From: Paeniglutamicibacter sulfureus
GTDB taxonomy: Bacteria > Actinomycetota > Actinomycetes > Actinomycetales > Micrococcaceae
Direction: 5' to 3'
DNA length: 64,000 bases
Assembly (NCBI RefSeq): GCF_039535115.1
Contig: NZ_BAAAWO010000001.1
Location: forward strand, 4,216,001 to 4,280,000
The notes beneath the pieces were generated by a model. That model saw only the letters and a list, made by a program, of their open reading frames with translations, searched no databases and was not told where the DNA came from. Position 1 is the stretch's first letter, and each line of letters begins with the position of its first letter. Of the stretch, positions 44,485 to 53,417 are shown piece by piece. A program made the position numbers and the translations under genes.

Positions 44485-45078
44485 ATGAGTATTCTTCACA
44501 CAGCCGGCGAGGACGAAGTGCAGGGCGCCGTCGCCGCTGCGTATGCCGCCGATCGCTCCGCCTTGGGGTACGTCCCCAGCCACACCAAGGTCCTGGCCAT
44601 TAATCCCGAGGCCTTCGAGGCATGGAAAGCCCTGCAGGGGTCGATCGCGAAATCCATGGGCATGCGCCGCTACGAACTGGTGACCCTGGCCGCGGCGCTG
44701 GGCATCGGATCTCGGCATTGCCGTCTGGCCCACGGAAACAAGTCACTGAAGTACTTCGATGAGCAGGAACTGCTGCGCATCGCCAGGGACTACCGCACCG
44801 CCGGCCTGGAGGACGCCGAGGTCGCCATGATGGACTTCGCCGTGAAGCTGAGTACCGATTCGGCCGCCATGGGGGAAGTCGACAGCCGGCGACTGCGCGA
44901 TCTCGGCTTCTCCGACCGGGAAATCGTTGACATCACGCTGGCGGCGGCGGCCCGGAACTACCTCAGCCGGATCCTGCAGGCCCTGGACGTGGACGTCGAC
45001 GTGCCGCCGACACTCAGCAAGGAAATGCGCGGCGCCCTGCTGGACCCGCTGGATACTCGACTGCCTGTTGCCGACTGA
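44485..45078 (+). CDS. Carboxymuconolactone decarboxylase / AhpD-like protein lacking the first active-site cysteine
   Basis: This 197-residue all-helical AhpD-fold protein has the motif region MRRYELVTLAAALGIGSRHC then RLAHG. The redox CxxC of AhpD would be residues 76-79; here it is Ser76 and Cys79, with His83 kept. Peroxidase activity by a disulfide mechanism is therefore doubtful. The start ATG at 44485 has GGGAGG about 10 bases upstream. It is isolated between the transporter pair and glyS. Confidence 0.78.
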   Translation: MSILHTAGEDEVQGAVAAAYAADRSALGYVPSHTKVLAINPEAFEAWKALQGSIAKSMGMRRYELVTLAAALGIGSRHCRLAHGNKSLKYFDEQELLRIARDYRTAGLEDAEVAMMDFAVKLSTDSAAMGEVDSRRLRDLGFSDREIVDITLAAAARNYLSRILQALDVDVDVPPTLSKEMRGALLDPLDTRLPVAD

Positions 45079-45315
45079 TTCTGCCCCCGACGGGGACCTC
45101 GATGTCGGGGAATCCGCGGCGGTGATTCGCTATGTGCACCCCGCGGCCGAAGGGGTCCCGGACCTCATCCGGTGCGGGAGTGCAGGGGTGGCCCGCATCA
45201 TGGGCCGTCGGCCATCGGGACGCTCGAACTTCGCAACCCAAACACGTTAGGCTGGGCGAGTATGTTTTCGCCCAACGGACCGCAACCAGCGGCCTCGTGA
45301 ACCATTGGAGTTGTT

Positions 45316-46701
45316 ATGGCGCCTCAGTCCAAGCTCGATCAAGTCATCTCCCTCGCCAAACGGCGCGGCTTCGTCTTCCAGGCCGGTGAAATCTACGGCG
45401 GATCCCGCTCCGCATGGGACTACGGACCCCTGGGCACCGAACTGAAGGAAAACATCAAGCGCGAATGGTGGCAGACCTTTGTGCGCGGGCGCGAGGACAT
45501 GGTGGGCCTGGATTCCTCCATCATCCTGCCCAAGGCCGTCTGGGAAGCCTCCGGCCACGTCGCCACCTTCACCGACCCGCTGGTCGAGTGCACCTCCTGC
45601 CACAAGCGCCACCGCGAGGACCACCTCATCGAGGCCTTCGTGGCCAAGAAGAAGCGCCAGCCGGTCGACGGCATGAGCGAAATCGCCTGCCCCGATTGCG
45701 GCACCAAGGGCCAGTTCACCGAACCCCAGCTCTTCTCCGGCCTGGTCAAGACGTTCCTGGGCCCGGTCGACTCGGCCGCCGGCATGCACTTCATGCGCCC
45801 GGAAACCGCCCAGGGCATCTTCGTGAACTTCAACAACGTGCTCACCGCTTCGCGCAAGAAGCCGCCGTTTGGCATCGGCCAGATCGGCAAGGCCTTCCGC
45901 AACGAGATCACGCCCGGAAACTTCATCTTCCGCACCCGCGAGTTCGAGCAGATGGAAATCGAGTTCTTCACCGCCCCCGAGGACGCCCCGGCGTTCTTCG
46001 ACAAGTGGGTCGAGGACTGCTGGGCCTGGTTCCTGGATTTGGGCATCAACGAGGAGAACCTGCGCCGCTTCGACGTCCCCGAGGACGAGCGCGCCCACTA
46101 CTCGGCCGGCACCATCGACTTCGAGTACCGCTTCGGCTTCCAGGGTTCGGAATGGGGCGAGCTCATGGGTGTCGCCAACCGCACCGACTACGACCTGACC
46201 AGCCACTCCAAGGGCTCGGGCACCGAGCTGAGCTACTTCAACCAGGCCACCGGCGAACGCTACACCCCGTACGTGATCGAGCCGTCCTTCGGCCTGACCC
46301 GTTCGATGATGGCCTTCCTGGTCGATGCCTACGTCGAGGACGAGGCCCCGAACGCCAAGGGCGGGGTGGACAAGCGCACCGTGCTCAAGCTCGATCCGCG
46401 CCTGGCCCCGGTCAAGGCCGCGGTGCTGCCGCTCTCGCGCAACGAGGACCTGTCCCCGAAGGCCAAGGCGCTGGCCGCCGAGCTGCGCAAGACCTGGAAC
46501 ATCGACTTCGACGATGCGGGTGCCATTGGCCGCCGCTACCGCCGCCAGGATGAGATCGGCACCCCGTTCTGCATCACCGTGGACTTCGACACCCTCGAGG
46601 ACCAGGCGGTGACCATCCGCGACCGCGACACCATGACCCAGGAACGCGTCGCCCTGGACAAGGTGCGCACCTACCTGTCCGAGCGCCTCAACGGAGCCTA
46701 G
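45316..46701 (+). CDS. glyS: Glycyl-tRNA synthetase (alpha2 dimeric type)
   Basis: This 461-residue class II synthetase has [20 protein letters not shown] at the N-terminus, motif 2 [20 protein letters not shown], a zinc-like CTSCHKRH...CPDCG insert (residues about 93-138), motif 3 [11 protein letters not shown] and a C-terminal anticodon-binding domain. GGAG precedes the ATG. No T-box leader was recognised upstream. A GNAT gene follows after 4 bp. Confidence 0.97.
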   Translation: MAPQSKLDQVISLAKRRGFVFQAGEIYGGSRSAWDYGPLGTELKENIKREWWQTFVRGREDMVGLDSSIILPKAVWEASGHVATFTDPLVECTSCHKRHREDHLIEAFVAKKKRQPVDGMSEIACPDCGTKGQFTEPQLFSGLVKTFLGPVDSAAGMHFMRPETAQGIFVNFNNVLTASRKKPPFGIGQIGKAFRNEITPGNFIFRTREFEQMEIEFFTAPEDAPAFFDKWVEDCWAWFLDLGINEENLRRFDVPEDERAHYSAGTIDFEYRFGFQGSEWGELMGVANRTDYDLTSHSKGSGTELSYFNQATGERYTPYVIEPSFGLTRSMMAFLVDAYVEDEAPNAKGGVDKRTVLKLDPRLAPVKAAVLPLSRNEDLSPKAKALAAELRKTWNIDFDDAGAIGRRYRRQDEIGTPFCITVDFDTLEDQAVTIRDRDTMTQERVALDKVRTYLSERLNGA

Positions 46702-46705
46702 GACC

Positions 46706-47623
46706 ATGTCGACACTCCAATTCCGGCCTTGGCGTGACGGGGACGACCTGGCGCTGCTGGAGATCTTCGGCGACCCGGCATCCCCGCATGCCCACCAGGA
46801 CCGGACCATGTTCCGGGCCGATTCCGACGCGCCGTTCAGCCGGGCGCTGGTGGCCACCGACGAAGGGATCGCGGTCGCGGCGGGCGTGGTCTTCGCCTCG
46901 ACGCTGCACCCGACGCGCCTGTGGCTCTACGTCGAGGTGGCGCGCGAACACCGGCGCACCGGGGTGGGCACCGAGCTGGTGGCGCGCCTGCGCGCCCTGC
47001 TGCCGCCGGGGCACCCGGCCGAGCTCAAGGCCCGCTACACCCGGACCGCCGGGACCGACGCCGTGGCTGCGGCCGGGTTCTGCGCGTCGCTGGGCATGAA
47101 GGAAATCCAGGTCGCCCGCGACGTGGTCGTCGAGCCAGGCGGGTTGAAGCTGCCGTTGTTCGAGGACGACGGGCTGACCCTGGACGACATCGCCACCGGC
47201 AGCGTCGAGCTGACCCAGCTCGTCGTCAAGTTCTACAACGCGACCCATCACTGGGACCCGGCAAACATGACGCTGGGCAGTGCGCAGAAGATGCTGCTGG
47301 ACGACGCGACCGGCGCCCAGGGCGTGATCGTGTTCCGCGACAAGCCCAAGGCCAAGGGCGGGAAGATCCTCACCTTTGCCATCAGCTACACCCCGGCGCG
47401 CGCCGATGCGCCCGCGGACGTGCTGCTGGGCTGGAACCCGGAGCTGGGCCTGGACGAGTCCGCGGAGCCGATCCGCGGGATGCTCGCCATGCTGGCGCAC
47501 CAGTACCCGGTGAAGTTGGAGGTCGACGGTTCGATGGTGGTGCTCTCCTCGCTGGTTGACGCGCTGGTTCGAGCCGACCATGCAACGGTCACCGCAACCA
47601 CGCACATCGTGGCCACCGCGTAG
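46706..47623 (+). CDS. GNAT family N-acetyltransferase
   Basis: This 305-residue protein has the acetyl-CoA loop in LYVEVAREHRRTGVGTELVARL (RRxGxG). The C-terminal half resembles a second, degenerate GNAT module, similar in size to mycothiol-synthase-like tandem GNATs. Substrate unknown. It begins 4 bp after the glyS stop, so it is co-transcribed with and probably translationally coupled to glyS. Confidence 0.83.
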   Translation: MSTLQFRPWRDGDDLALLEIFGDPASPHAHQDRTMFRADSDAPFSRALVATDEGIAVAAGVVFASTLHPTRLWLYVEVAREHRRTGVGTELVARLRALLPPGHPAELKARYTRTAGTDAVAAAGFCASLGMKEIQVARDVVVEPGGLKLPLFEDDGLTLDDIATGSVELTQLVVKFYNATHHWDPANMTLGSAQKMLLDDATGAQGVIVFRDKPKAKGGKILTFAISYTPARADAPADVLLGWNPELGLDESAEPIRGMLAMLAHQYPVKLEVDGSMVVLSSLVDALVRADHATVTATTHIVATA

Positions 47624-47642
47624 CTTCACCGCAGCAACGTCG

Positions 47643-47687
47643 ATGGCGTCGGATGCGTCCCCTTGAGGGGGGAGCATCTGGCGCCAT
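47643..47687 (+). terminator. Imperfect stem-loop after the GNAT gene
   Basis: ATGGCGTCGGATGC pairs with GCATCTGGCGCCAT with three mismatches, with an inner TCCC/GGGA helix. It lies 20 bp past the stop and just ahead of the promoter of the next gene. No T-tract. Confidence 0.4.
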
Positions 47688-47710
47688 TGTCACGTTCGGG
47701 AGAAGTTTGG

Positions 47711-47776
47711 TTGCATCTTGTGTCAGGACCTTGACACAAGATGCAACCCCCCTGTTGTATTGTCCCAGTGGTACAA
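47711..47776 (+). promoter_or_regulatory. Promoter with tandem GntR operators (second locus)
   Basis: TTGTG-N12-CACAA at 47718-47739 and TTGTA-N12-TACAA at 47755-47776, centres 37 bp apart. The -35 TTGACA is 47731-47736, followed by an 18-bp spacer and TTGTAT at 47755-47760. The first site extends into a perfect 15-bp-arm palindrome, TTGCATCTTGTGTCA / TGACACAAGATGCAA, at 47711-47725 and 47732-47746. The arrangement matches 40425-40483. Confidence 0.78.
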
Positions 47777-47830
47777 GTGGACGGGGAGTTGCCCGTCCCG
47801 GATGCTTGGGGTGAAAGGTGGGGAACAGAC

Positions 47831-48265
47831 GTGGCGATTGCACATGAAGGCCGTGGTTCCCTCGAACCCGCGATTTCGCCGTCGGCGGGTCAACTGGATA
47901 TCGGCACAGTTGCCGTTGACCCGGCCAGCCCCACGGGGCCGGCCGAACAAGTCCGCAGCCAACTCACCGCATTGATTCAAAGTGGTGTGCTGCCTGCCAA
48001 CGCGAAGCTGCCCACCGTGCGCCAGCTCGCGGGGGACCTGCGTTTGGCCGCCGGCACGGTGGCCAAGGCCTACAAGGAATTGGAATCAGCGGGGTTGGTC
48101 CGCACCGGCCGGGCCGCCGGAACCCGGGTCAATCCGGGCCGGGGCCTGGCCGAACCGGCACTCGCCGAGGCACAGGTCTTTGCCCGGGCTGCCCGCACCG
48201 CGGGCCTGAGCCTCGAGCAGGCCCAGGGATTGCTGGCCGTGGGGTGGGATCGCACGGCCAATTGA
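47831..48265 (+). CDS. GntR family regulator, YtrA-type (second copy)
   Basis: This 144-residue paralogue of the regulator at 41584 has GPAEQVRSQLTALIQSGVL, then LPTVRQLAGDLRLAAGTVAK and LVRTGRAAGTRVNPG, and a short C-terminal helical tail. The start GTG at 47831 is chosen because the predicted promoter -10 at 47755 excludes the more upstream ATG at 47741 and a GGTGGGG ribosome site precedes it. The N-terminal 30 residues before the helix-turn-helix are absent in the paralogue. Probably autoregulated through the tandem operators. Confidence 0.88.
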   Translation: MAIAHEGRGSLEPAISPSAGQLDIGTVAVDPASPTGPAEQVRSQLTALIQSGVLPANAKLPTVRQLAGDLRLAAGTVAKAYKELESAGLVRTGRAAGTRVNPGRGLAEPALAEAQVFARAARTAGLSLEQAQGLLAVGWDRTAN

Positions 48266-48389
48266 GGATTTCGCATCATCTCCGCCACCACCTGCCGGCG
48301 TCCGCACGCCAGGTGTCGGGACATCGACACAGCGTCGAAGGCTGCGGATGACGGACCCCTGAGGGTCCCTGCAGAAGGTCGGATGAACG

Positions 48390-49634
48390 ATGGAACTCTC
48401 AACGACGACGGTTCTTATTCTGGTTGCGGCAACAATCCTGTTGGTGGCCCTCCTCTGGGTCCTGATCCGCGCGGTGCCGCGCACCCGCGGGAAGCTGCGG
48501 GCGGAAACCTCTCGGCTCGATGTTCCCTCCCGGAGAGTGGCGGCAACGCTCCTGGCCGGATGGGGCACCGCCGCCGGCTGGGCGCTGGCGGCCGGCATTG
48601 CCGTCTATCTGGTGCTCCGCGTGGGCATGGAAGTGTGGACCCGCGGGGTGGCAACGGCAGCGCATGCGCCGTATTTCGAGGAAACCGAAGAACACTTCCA
48701 GGGATTCATGGCATGTCAACGTTTGCCGGAGTCGAGTCCGGGGGCCACCGAGGCGGACGTGGAAAGATGCTACGACGCGTTGGGTGAAGCGCCCCTCGCT
48801 CCGCCGCAGGCCAATGACGCGTGGCCGCTCTTGCTGGGGTTGCTGGTGCCGTTGGTTGCGGTGATGGTGACCCTGGGATTGCTGGCCCTGCTGGTCGCCC
48901 GGAGGAAGAACCCCGAAGCTGCGGGCGCCACGGCGGCATCGGCGCACGTGCAACCCCGTGGATTCCTGAGCTTCGGGCCGCGCTGGGCCATGGCAATTCC
49001 CGCGGCCGCCGCATTGTTGCTCTGCGGATGGCTGGTGGCCACGGGGCTGGCCTCGAGCAAGGATGCCTACGGTCGCTTCACCAGACTTGTCGTCCAGCGA
49101 AACTCTGCCGCAGACGACCCCGAGGTTGGTTATGCCCTGCCGCTGACCCCCGGGCCGCAATCGGTCGATATCCACGGCTGGTTTTTCGGGGTTCCCGTGA
49201 TTGCCGCGGCGCTAATTCTGCTGGTGATTGCCGTGCTGTTGCTGCGTTCGTTGGCCCAAGCCCCGCGGCCCAGGGATCCGAGCCTGTTCGGGGTCGATGA
49301 CCTGGCCCGGAAGCTGAAGGCAAAATTCGTTGCCGGTGTGGCAGGTGCGGGAATGCTCGCGGCGCTTGCCCCGGTGGCAGTCCACACCGGTGGTGCCATG
49401 CTCACCGTGGCCGGCGACGTGCGCGCGGTCGGGGAGAACGTCGAATTCTTTTACCACGACACCATGCTCAGCGGCGCCTACAGCTACGTCGCCGGACTGC
49501 TGTTCACTGCCCTGGCCATCCTCATGCTGGTGCTGTCTGTTGGGGCGGCCGTTGAGCTGGTCGCTGCGCGAAAACTGGCCGTGGCACTTGCCCTGGACGA
49601 GGAAAAACAGGGCTCGGGTCCGGAATTCCGATAG
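48390..49634 (+). CDS. Multi-pass membrane protein paired with the second GntR regulator
   Basis: This 414-residue protein has about seven helices: residues 6-25, 52-72, 148-172, 200-220, 270-295, 315-335 and 375-400. A large extracytoplasmic-looking loop between helices 2 and 3 carries two Cys (MACQRLPE, VERCYDAL). No enzymatic motif recognised. It follows the regulator by 124 bp; a small GGACCC/GGGTCC hairpin lies 22-37 bp before the ATG. It is a distant relative of the membrane protein at 40526. Confidence 0.75.
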   Translation: MELSTTTVLILVAATILLVALLWVLIRAVPRTRGKLRAETSRLDVPSRRVAATLLAGWGTAAGWALAAGIAVYLVLRVGMEVWTRGVATAAHAPYFEETEEHFQGFMACQRLPESSPGATEADVERCYDALGEAPLAPPQANDAWPLLLGLLVPLVAVMVTLGLLALLVARRKNPEAAGATAASAHVQPRGFLSFGPRWAMAIPAAAALLLCGWLVATGLASSKDAYGRFTRLVVQRNSAADDPEVGYALPLTPGPQSVDIHGWFFGVPVIAAALILLVIAVLLLRSLAQAPRPRDPSLFGVDDLARKLKAKFVAGVAGAGMLAALAPVAVHTGGAMLTVAGDVRAVGENVEFFYHDTMLSGAYSYVAGLLFTALAILMLVLSVGAAVELVAARKLAVALALDEEKQGSGPEFR

Positions 49635-49655
49635 GCCTTCGAGCAGCAAGTGCGC

Positions 49656-49695
49656 TTGGCGTTCCGGTCCCCAGATATGGGGGGCGGGACGCCAA
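49656..49695. terminator. Stem-loop between convergent genes
   Basis: TTGGCGTTCCGGTCCCC pairs with GGGGGGCGGGACGCCAA with three mismatches and a 6-base loop. It lies 22 bp after the membrane protein and 19 bp after the stop of the opposing oxidoreductase. Confidence 0.55.
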
Positions 49696-49713
49696 CGGCA
49701 TGGGACAGGTCGA

Positions 49714-50727
49714 CTACTTCTTCCAGCCCAGCTCGCGCGCGATGTTCGCGATCTCGGTCATCACGTGCGCGTTGTAGTCAACGCCGAGCTGGTTCGGCAG
49801 GGCGAAGAGCACGTAGTCGGCCTCGGTGATCGCGTCGTCGTCCAAGAACTGCTGCGCGACCTCCTCGGGGGAGCCGGCATAGGTGGGGCCCGAGCGGGCC
49901 ACCGATCCGTCCAGCACACCCACGGAATCCCCGCGCTCGCGGCGCCCGAAGTAGATCTCGTCCGTGTCGGTGGTGATGGGGAACGCGCTGCGGGTCACCG
50001 CGGTCAGCCCGCCGGTGCTGTGTCCGCTGGCGGCATAGGCGTCCTTGTATTGGCGCAGCTGGTCGGCCTGCAGCACGTGGAAGGGCCGCCCGTCGTCCTG
50101 AAGCAGCAGCGTGGAAGAGAGCAGGTTCATGCCGACTTCGCCGGTCCACAGCCCCGATCCGATGGTCGCGGCACCCCACCAGATCCGGTTTTCCAGGCCC
50201 GGGGAGACCGGGTTGATCGGGAGCAATTGGTCCTGGTCGTGGTGGCGTTCGGGCATCGGGTGGGCCATGCCTTCCCCGGCGATGGCTGCACGAAAGCGAG
50301 CCGCCCGTCGGCGCGTTTCATTCGCCCAGTTGTTCCCCGGTTCCAGGTCGTAGCCGAACTGGTGCTGCCCGTCGCGGGCGGATTCGGGCGAACCACGGCT
50401 GATGCCCAGCTGCAGGCGCCCATTGCTGATTGCGTCGGTGGCCCCGGCCATTTCGGCCATGTAGAGCGGGTTCTCGTAGCGCATGTCGATCACCCCGGTG
50501 CCGACCTCGAGCGTGGTGGTCTTCGCCGCCATGGCCGCCAGCAGCGGGAACGGGGTGGAGAGCGAATTGCCGAAGTGGTGCACCCGCATCCAGGCCCCGT
50601 CGAACCCGGATTCCTCGGCCGCGACCGCCAAGTCGACCATCTGGCGCACGGCATCGGCACCGGTGGGCACCGGGGAGTTGCTGGAACCTCCCGAGTGGCC
50701 GAAGGTCAGGAACCCAATCTTTTTCAC
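49714..50727 (-). CDS. LLM class flavin-dependent oxidoreductase
   Basis: This 337-residue luciferase-like monooxygenase TIM barrel has KKIGFLTFGHSG at strand 1, ESGFDGAWMRVHHFG, VGTGVIDMRYENPLYMAEMA, and SNGRLQLGISRGSPES. These are the family's flavin-binding strands. Substrate unknown. The start is GTG at 50727 with AGGACGAGG upstream. The frame is open to 50826 without a ribosome site. It is divergent from dusB. Confidence 0.9.
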   Translation of the reverse strand: MKKIGFLTFGHSGGSSNSPVPTGADAVRQMVDLAVAAEESGFDGAWMRVHHFGNSLSTPFPLLAAMAAKTTTLEVGTGVIDMRYENPLYMAEMAGATDAISNGRLQLGISRGSPESARDGQHQFGYDLEPGNNWANETRRRAARFRAAIAGEGMAHPMPERHHDQDQLLPINPVSPGLENRIWWGAATIGSGLWTGEVGMNLLSSTLLLQDDGRPFHVLQADQLRQYKDAYAASGHSTGGLTAVTRSAFPITTDTDEIYFGRRERGDSVGVLDGSVARSGPTYAGSPEEVAQQFLDDDAITEADYVLFALPNQLGVDYNAHVMTEIANIARELGWKK

Positions 50728-50856
50728 GCCTCGTCCTTTGCATGCAAACGTATGTGTAATGGGTACATCCTTGCGAGGCCACCCATTATTCCCGGTGTGA
50801 TGCACAAGTTGGCGCCCGGCGCCCACGGATTTGGATCTATTTGAGAGAATGGGTTA

Positions 50857-52053
50857 GTGACTGCAATTTCCGACGTAACCCAGACCGGCGCGCCCTCGAC
50901 AGCGAAACTTGAGCTGCCCCCGCTCCAGCTGGGAAAACACACCATTGACACTCCGGTGATCCTGGCCCCCATGGCCGGCATCACCAACAAGGCCTTCCGC
51001 CGGCTTTGCCGTGAATACGGTGGTGGCGTGTACGTCACCGAAATGGTCACCTCCCGCGCGCTGGTGGAACGCAATGCCGAGTCCATGCGCATCATCTCCC
51101 ACGACCCGGACGAGGAACTGCGCTCGGTGCAGCTCTACGGCGTGGATCCCAAGACCGTCGGCGCCGCCGTGCGCCTGATCGTTGAGGAAGACCGCGCCGA
51201 CCACATCGACCTGAACTTCGGCTGCCCGGTTCCCAAGGTCACCCGCAAGGGCGGGGGAGCGGCCCTTCCGTGGAAGACCGACCTGTTCACCTCCATCATC
51301 AAGGCGGCCACCACCGAGGCCGCCCGCGGGGACGTGCCCTTGACCATCAAGATGCGCAAGGGCATCAACGAGGACCACCTCACCTACATCGAATCGGGCA
51401 AGATCGCCCGAGACCACGGCGTTGCCGCGGTCGCCCTGCACGGGCGCACCGCCAGCCAGTACTACTCCGGCAAGGCCGACTGGGACGCCATCGCGCGCCT
51501 GCGTGAATCCCTCCCGGACATGCCGGTGCTGGGCAACGGCGACATCTGGAGCGCCGAGGACGCGGTGGCCATGGTCAAGCAGACCGGCATCGACGGCATC
51601 GTCGTGGGCCGCGGCTGCATGGGCCGCCCCTGGCTCTTCGGGGACCTGCAGGCAGCCTTCGAGGGCACCGACAAGCGCTACACCCCGGGCCTGGCCAAGG
51701 TCGCCGAGACCGTCTACCGCCACGCGGAACTGCTCACCGAGTACTTCGAGGACGAGTTCAAGGGCCTGCGCGACATCCGCAAGCACATGGCCTGGTACTT
51801 CAAGGGCTACCCGGTCGGCGGGGACATCCGCTCCGCCCTGGCCCAGGTGCCCACCCTCGAGGTGCTGCGCGAACTGCTGGACCAGCTGGATCTGTCCATG
51901 CCGTACCCCGGCAAGGACGCCGAGGGCCAGCGCGGACGCGCCGGATCCCCGAAGAAGACCCACCTGCCCGACGGCTGGCTTGCCACGCGTGAGATGGACG
52001 AGAAGCACAAGGCCATGATTTCCGCGGCCGAACTAGACGTTTCCGGCGGCTAA
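50857..52053 (+). CDS. dusB: tRNA-dihydrouridine synthase
   Basis: This 398-residue FMN TIM-barrel enzyme reduces specific uridines in tRNA D-loops. It carries PVILAPMAGITNKAFRRLC, VQLYGVDP, IDLNFGCPVPKVTRKGGGAA (with the catalytic Cys), ALHGRTASQYYSG and VVGRGCMGRPWLF. GTG start at 50857. First gene of dusB-dgt-dnaG. Confidence 0.96.
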   Translation: MTAISDVTQTGAPSTAKLELPPLQLGKHTIDTPVILAPMAGITNKAFRRLCREYGGGVYVTEMVTSRALVERNAESMRIISHDPDEELRSVQLYGVDPKTVGAAVRLIVEEDRADHIDLNFGCPVPKVTRKGGGAALPWKTDLFTSIIKAATTEAARGDVPLTIKMRKGINEDHLTYIESGKIARDHGVAAVALHGRTASQYYSGKADWDAIARLRESLPDMPVLGNGDIWSAEDAVAMVKQTGIDGIVVGRGCMGRPWLFGDLQAAFEGTDKRYTPGLAKVAETVYRHAELLTEYFEDEFKGLRDIRKHMAWYFKGYPVGGDIRSALAQVPTLEVLRELLDQLDLSMPYPGKDAEGQRGRAGSPKKTHLPDGWLATREMDEKHKAMISAAELDVSGG

Positions 52054-52061
52054 GGAGCCCA

Positions 52062-53345
52062 ATGTTGCAGATTCGCGGCTACACCGAGGCGGACGAGGAT
52101 CGATGGGTACCCGAACCGCCCAAGAAGGCGTACCGGACGGCGTTTGAGCGCGACCGCGCCCGGGTACTGCACTCCTCGGCGCTGCGCCGGCTGGGGGCCA
52201 AGACCCAGGTCGTGGCGCCCTCCTCCGACGACTTTGTCCGCACCCGGCTGACCCACTCCCTCGAAGTGGCCCAGGTGGGCCGCGAGCTCGGCGCCACCCT
52301 CGGCTGCGACCCGGACGTGGTGGACACCGCCTGTCTGGCCCACGACCTGGGCCACCCGCCCTTTGGCCACAACGGGGAGAAGGCGCTGAACGAGCTGGCC
52401 GGCGACATCGGCGGCTTTGAGGGCAACGCGCAGACCCTGCGACTGCTCACCCGGATCGAGACCAAGACCTTCAGGCACACCGGTGCCTCCGCCGGGCTGA
52501 ACCTCACCCGCGCCTCGCTGGATGCCGCGTGCAAGTACCCGTGGCTGCGCGAAGACGCCCCGGAGAAGAACGGCAAGAAGACCTCCAAGTTCGGGGCGTA
52601 CGTCGACGATGCCCCGGTCTTCGACTGGCTGCGCTCCGGCTCCGGCGCCCAACCTCGGCAAACCTGCATCGAGGCACAGGTCATGGACCTGGCCGATGAC
52701 ATCTCCTACTCGGTGCACGACGTCGAGGACGCCATCAACGCCGGACGCTTCCAGCTGCGCTGGATCAAGGACAAGGACCAGCGGGCCCGGGCGATCACCT
52801 TCACCCGGCAATGGTATTTGCCGCACGTCGAGGACGGCGTCATCGATGCCGCCTTCGCCCGGCTCGAGGCCACCAATGAATGGGTGCCGCACGCCGATGG
52901 CTCGCGCCGTTCCATGGCGGCACTGAAGGACATGACCAGCCAGTTCATCGGGCGCTTCTGCCAGTCGGCCATCGACGCCACCCGCGAGCAGTTCGGGCCG
53001 GGGGAGCTGACCCGCTTCAACGCCGCGCTCATCGTCCCCGAATCCACCGAACACGAGATTGCCGCGATGAAGGGCCTGGCCACCGCCTATGTGATGACCA
53101 GCGACGAACGCAAGCCCATCTACGCGCGGCAAAGCGAAATCCTCACCGAGCTGGTGGCCCTCCTGGCCGAGACCGGCGACAAGTACCTCGAGCCGCTCTT
53201 TGCGGCCGACTGGCGCGACGCCGCCGACGACGCGGGCCGGCTGCGCGTAGTCATCGACCAGGTGGCCTCGCTCACCGACGCCTCGGCCATCGAATGGCAC
53301 GCCACCCTGGTGTTGGGCAAGAGCTTCAACGAACGGCTCTTCTAG
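52062..53345 (+). CDS. dgt: Deoxyguanosinetriphosphate triphosphohydrolase (HD family dNTPase)
   Basis: This 427-residue HD-domain enzyme converts dGTP and related dNTPs to nucleoside and triphosphate. The HD ligands are TRLTHSLEVAQVGRELG (His) and ACLAHDLGHPPFGHNGE (His-Asp), with a later Asp in VMDLADDISYSVHDVEDAI. AAGGAG precedes the ATG, 8 bp after dusB. Neighbourhood with dnaG links it to replication and dNTP quality. Confidence 0.95.
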   Translation: MLQIRGYTEADEDRWVPEPPKKAYRTAFERDRARVLHSSALRRLGAKTQVVAPSSDDFVRTRLTHSLEVAQVGRELGATLGCDPDVVDTACLAHDLGHPPFGHNGEKALNELAGDIGGFEGNAQTLRLLTRIETKTFRHTGASAGLNLTRASLDAACKYPWLREDAPEKNGKKTSKFGAYVDDAPVFDWLRSGSGAQPRQTCIEAQVMDLADDISYSVHDVEDAINAGRFQLRWIKDKDQRARAITFTRQWYLPHVEDGVIDAAFARLEATNEWVPHADGSRRSMAALKDMTSQFIGRFCQSAIDATREQFGPGELTRFNAALIVPESTEHEIAAMKGLATAYVMTSDERKPIYARQSEILTELVALLAETGDKYLEPLFAADWRDAADDAGRLRVVIDQVASLTDASAIEWHATLVLGKSFNERLF

Positions 53346-53417
53346 GCCGGCAAGCCCGATCCACAGCCCGCAGCGGAACGGCGCATTCCATCCTCGAATC
53401 GTCACTAGACTGGGTGT

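Noticed and set aside
45079..45315. T-box leader for glyS
   Set aside because: No T-box core sequence or specifier-loop arrangement is recognisable; only a short GGGCGA/TCGCCC hairpin is present.
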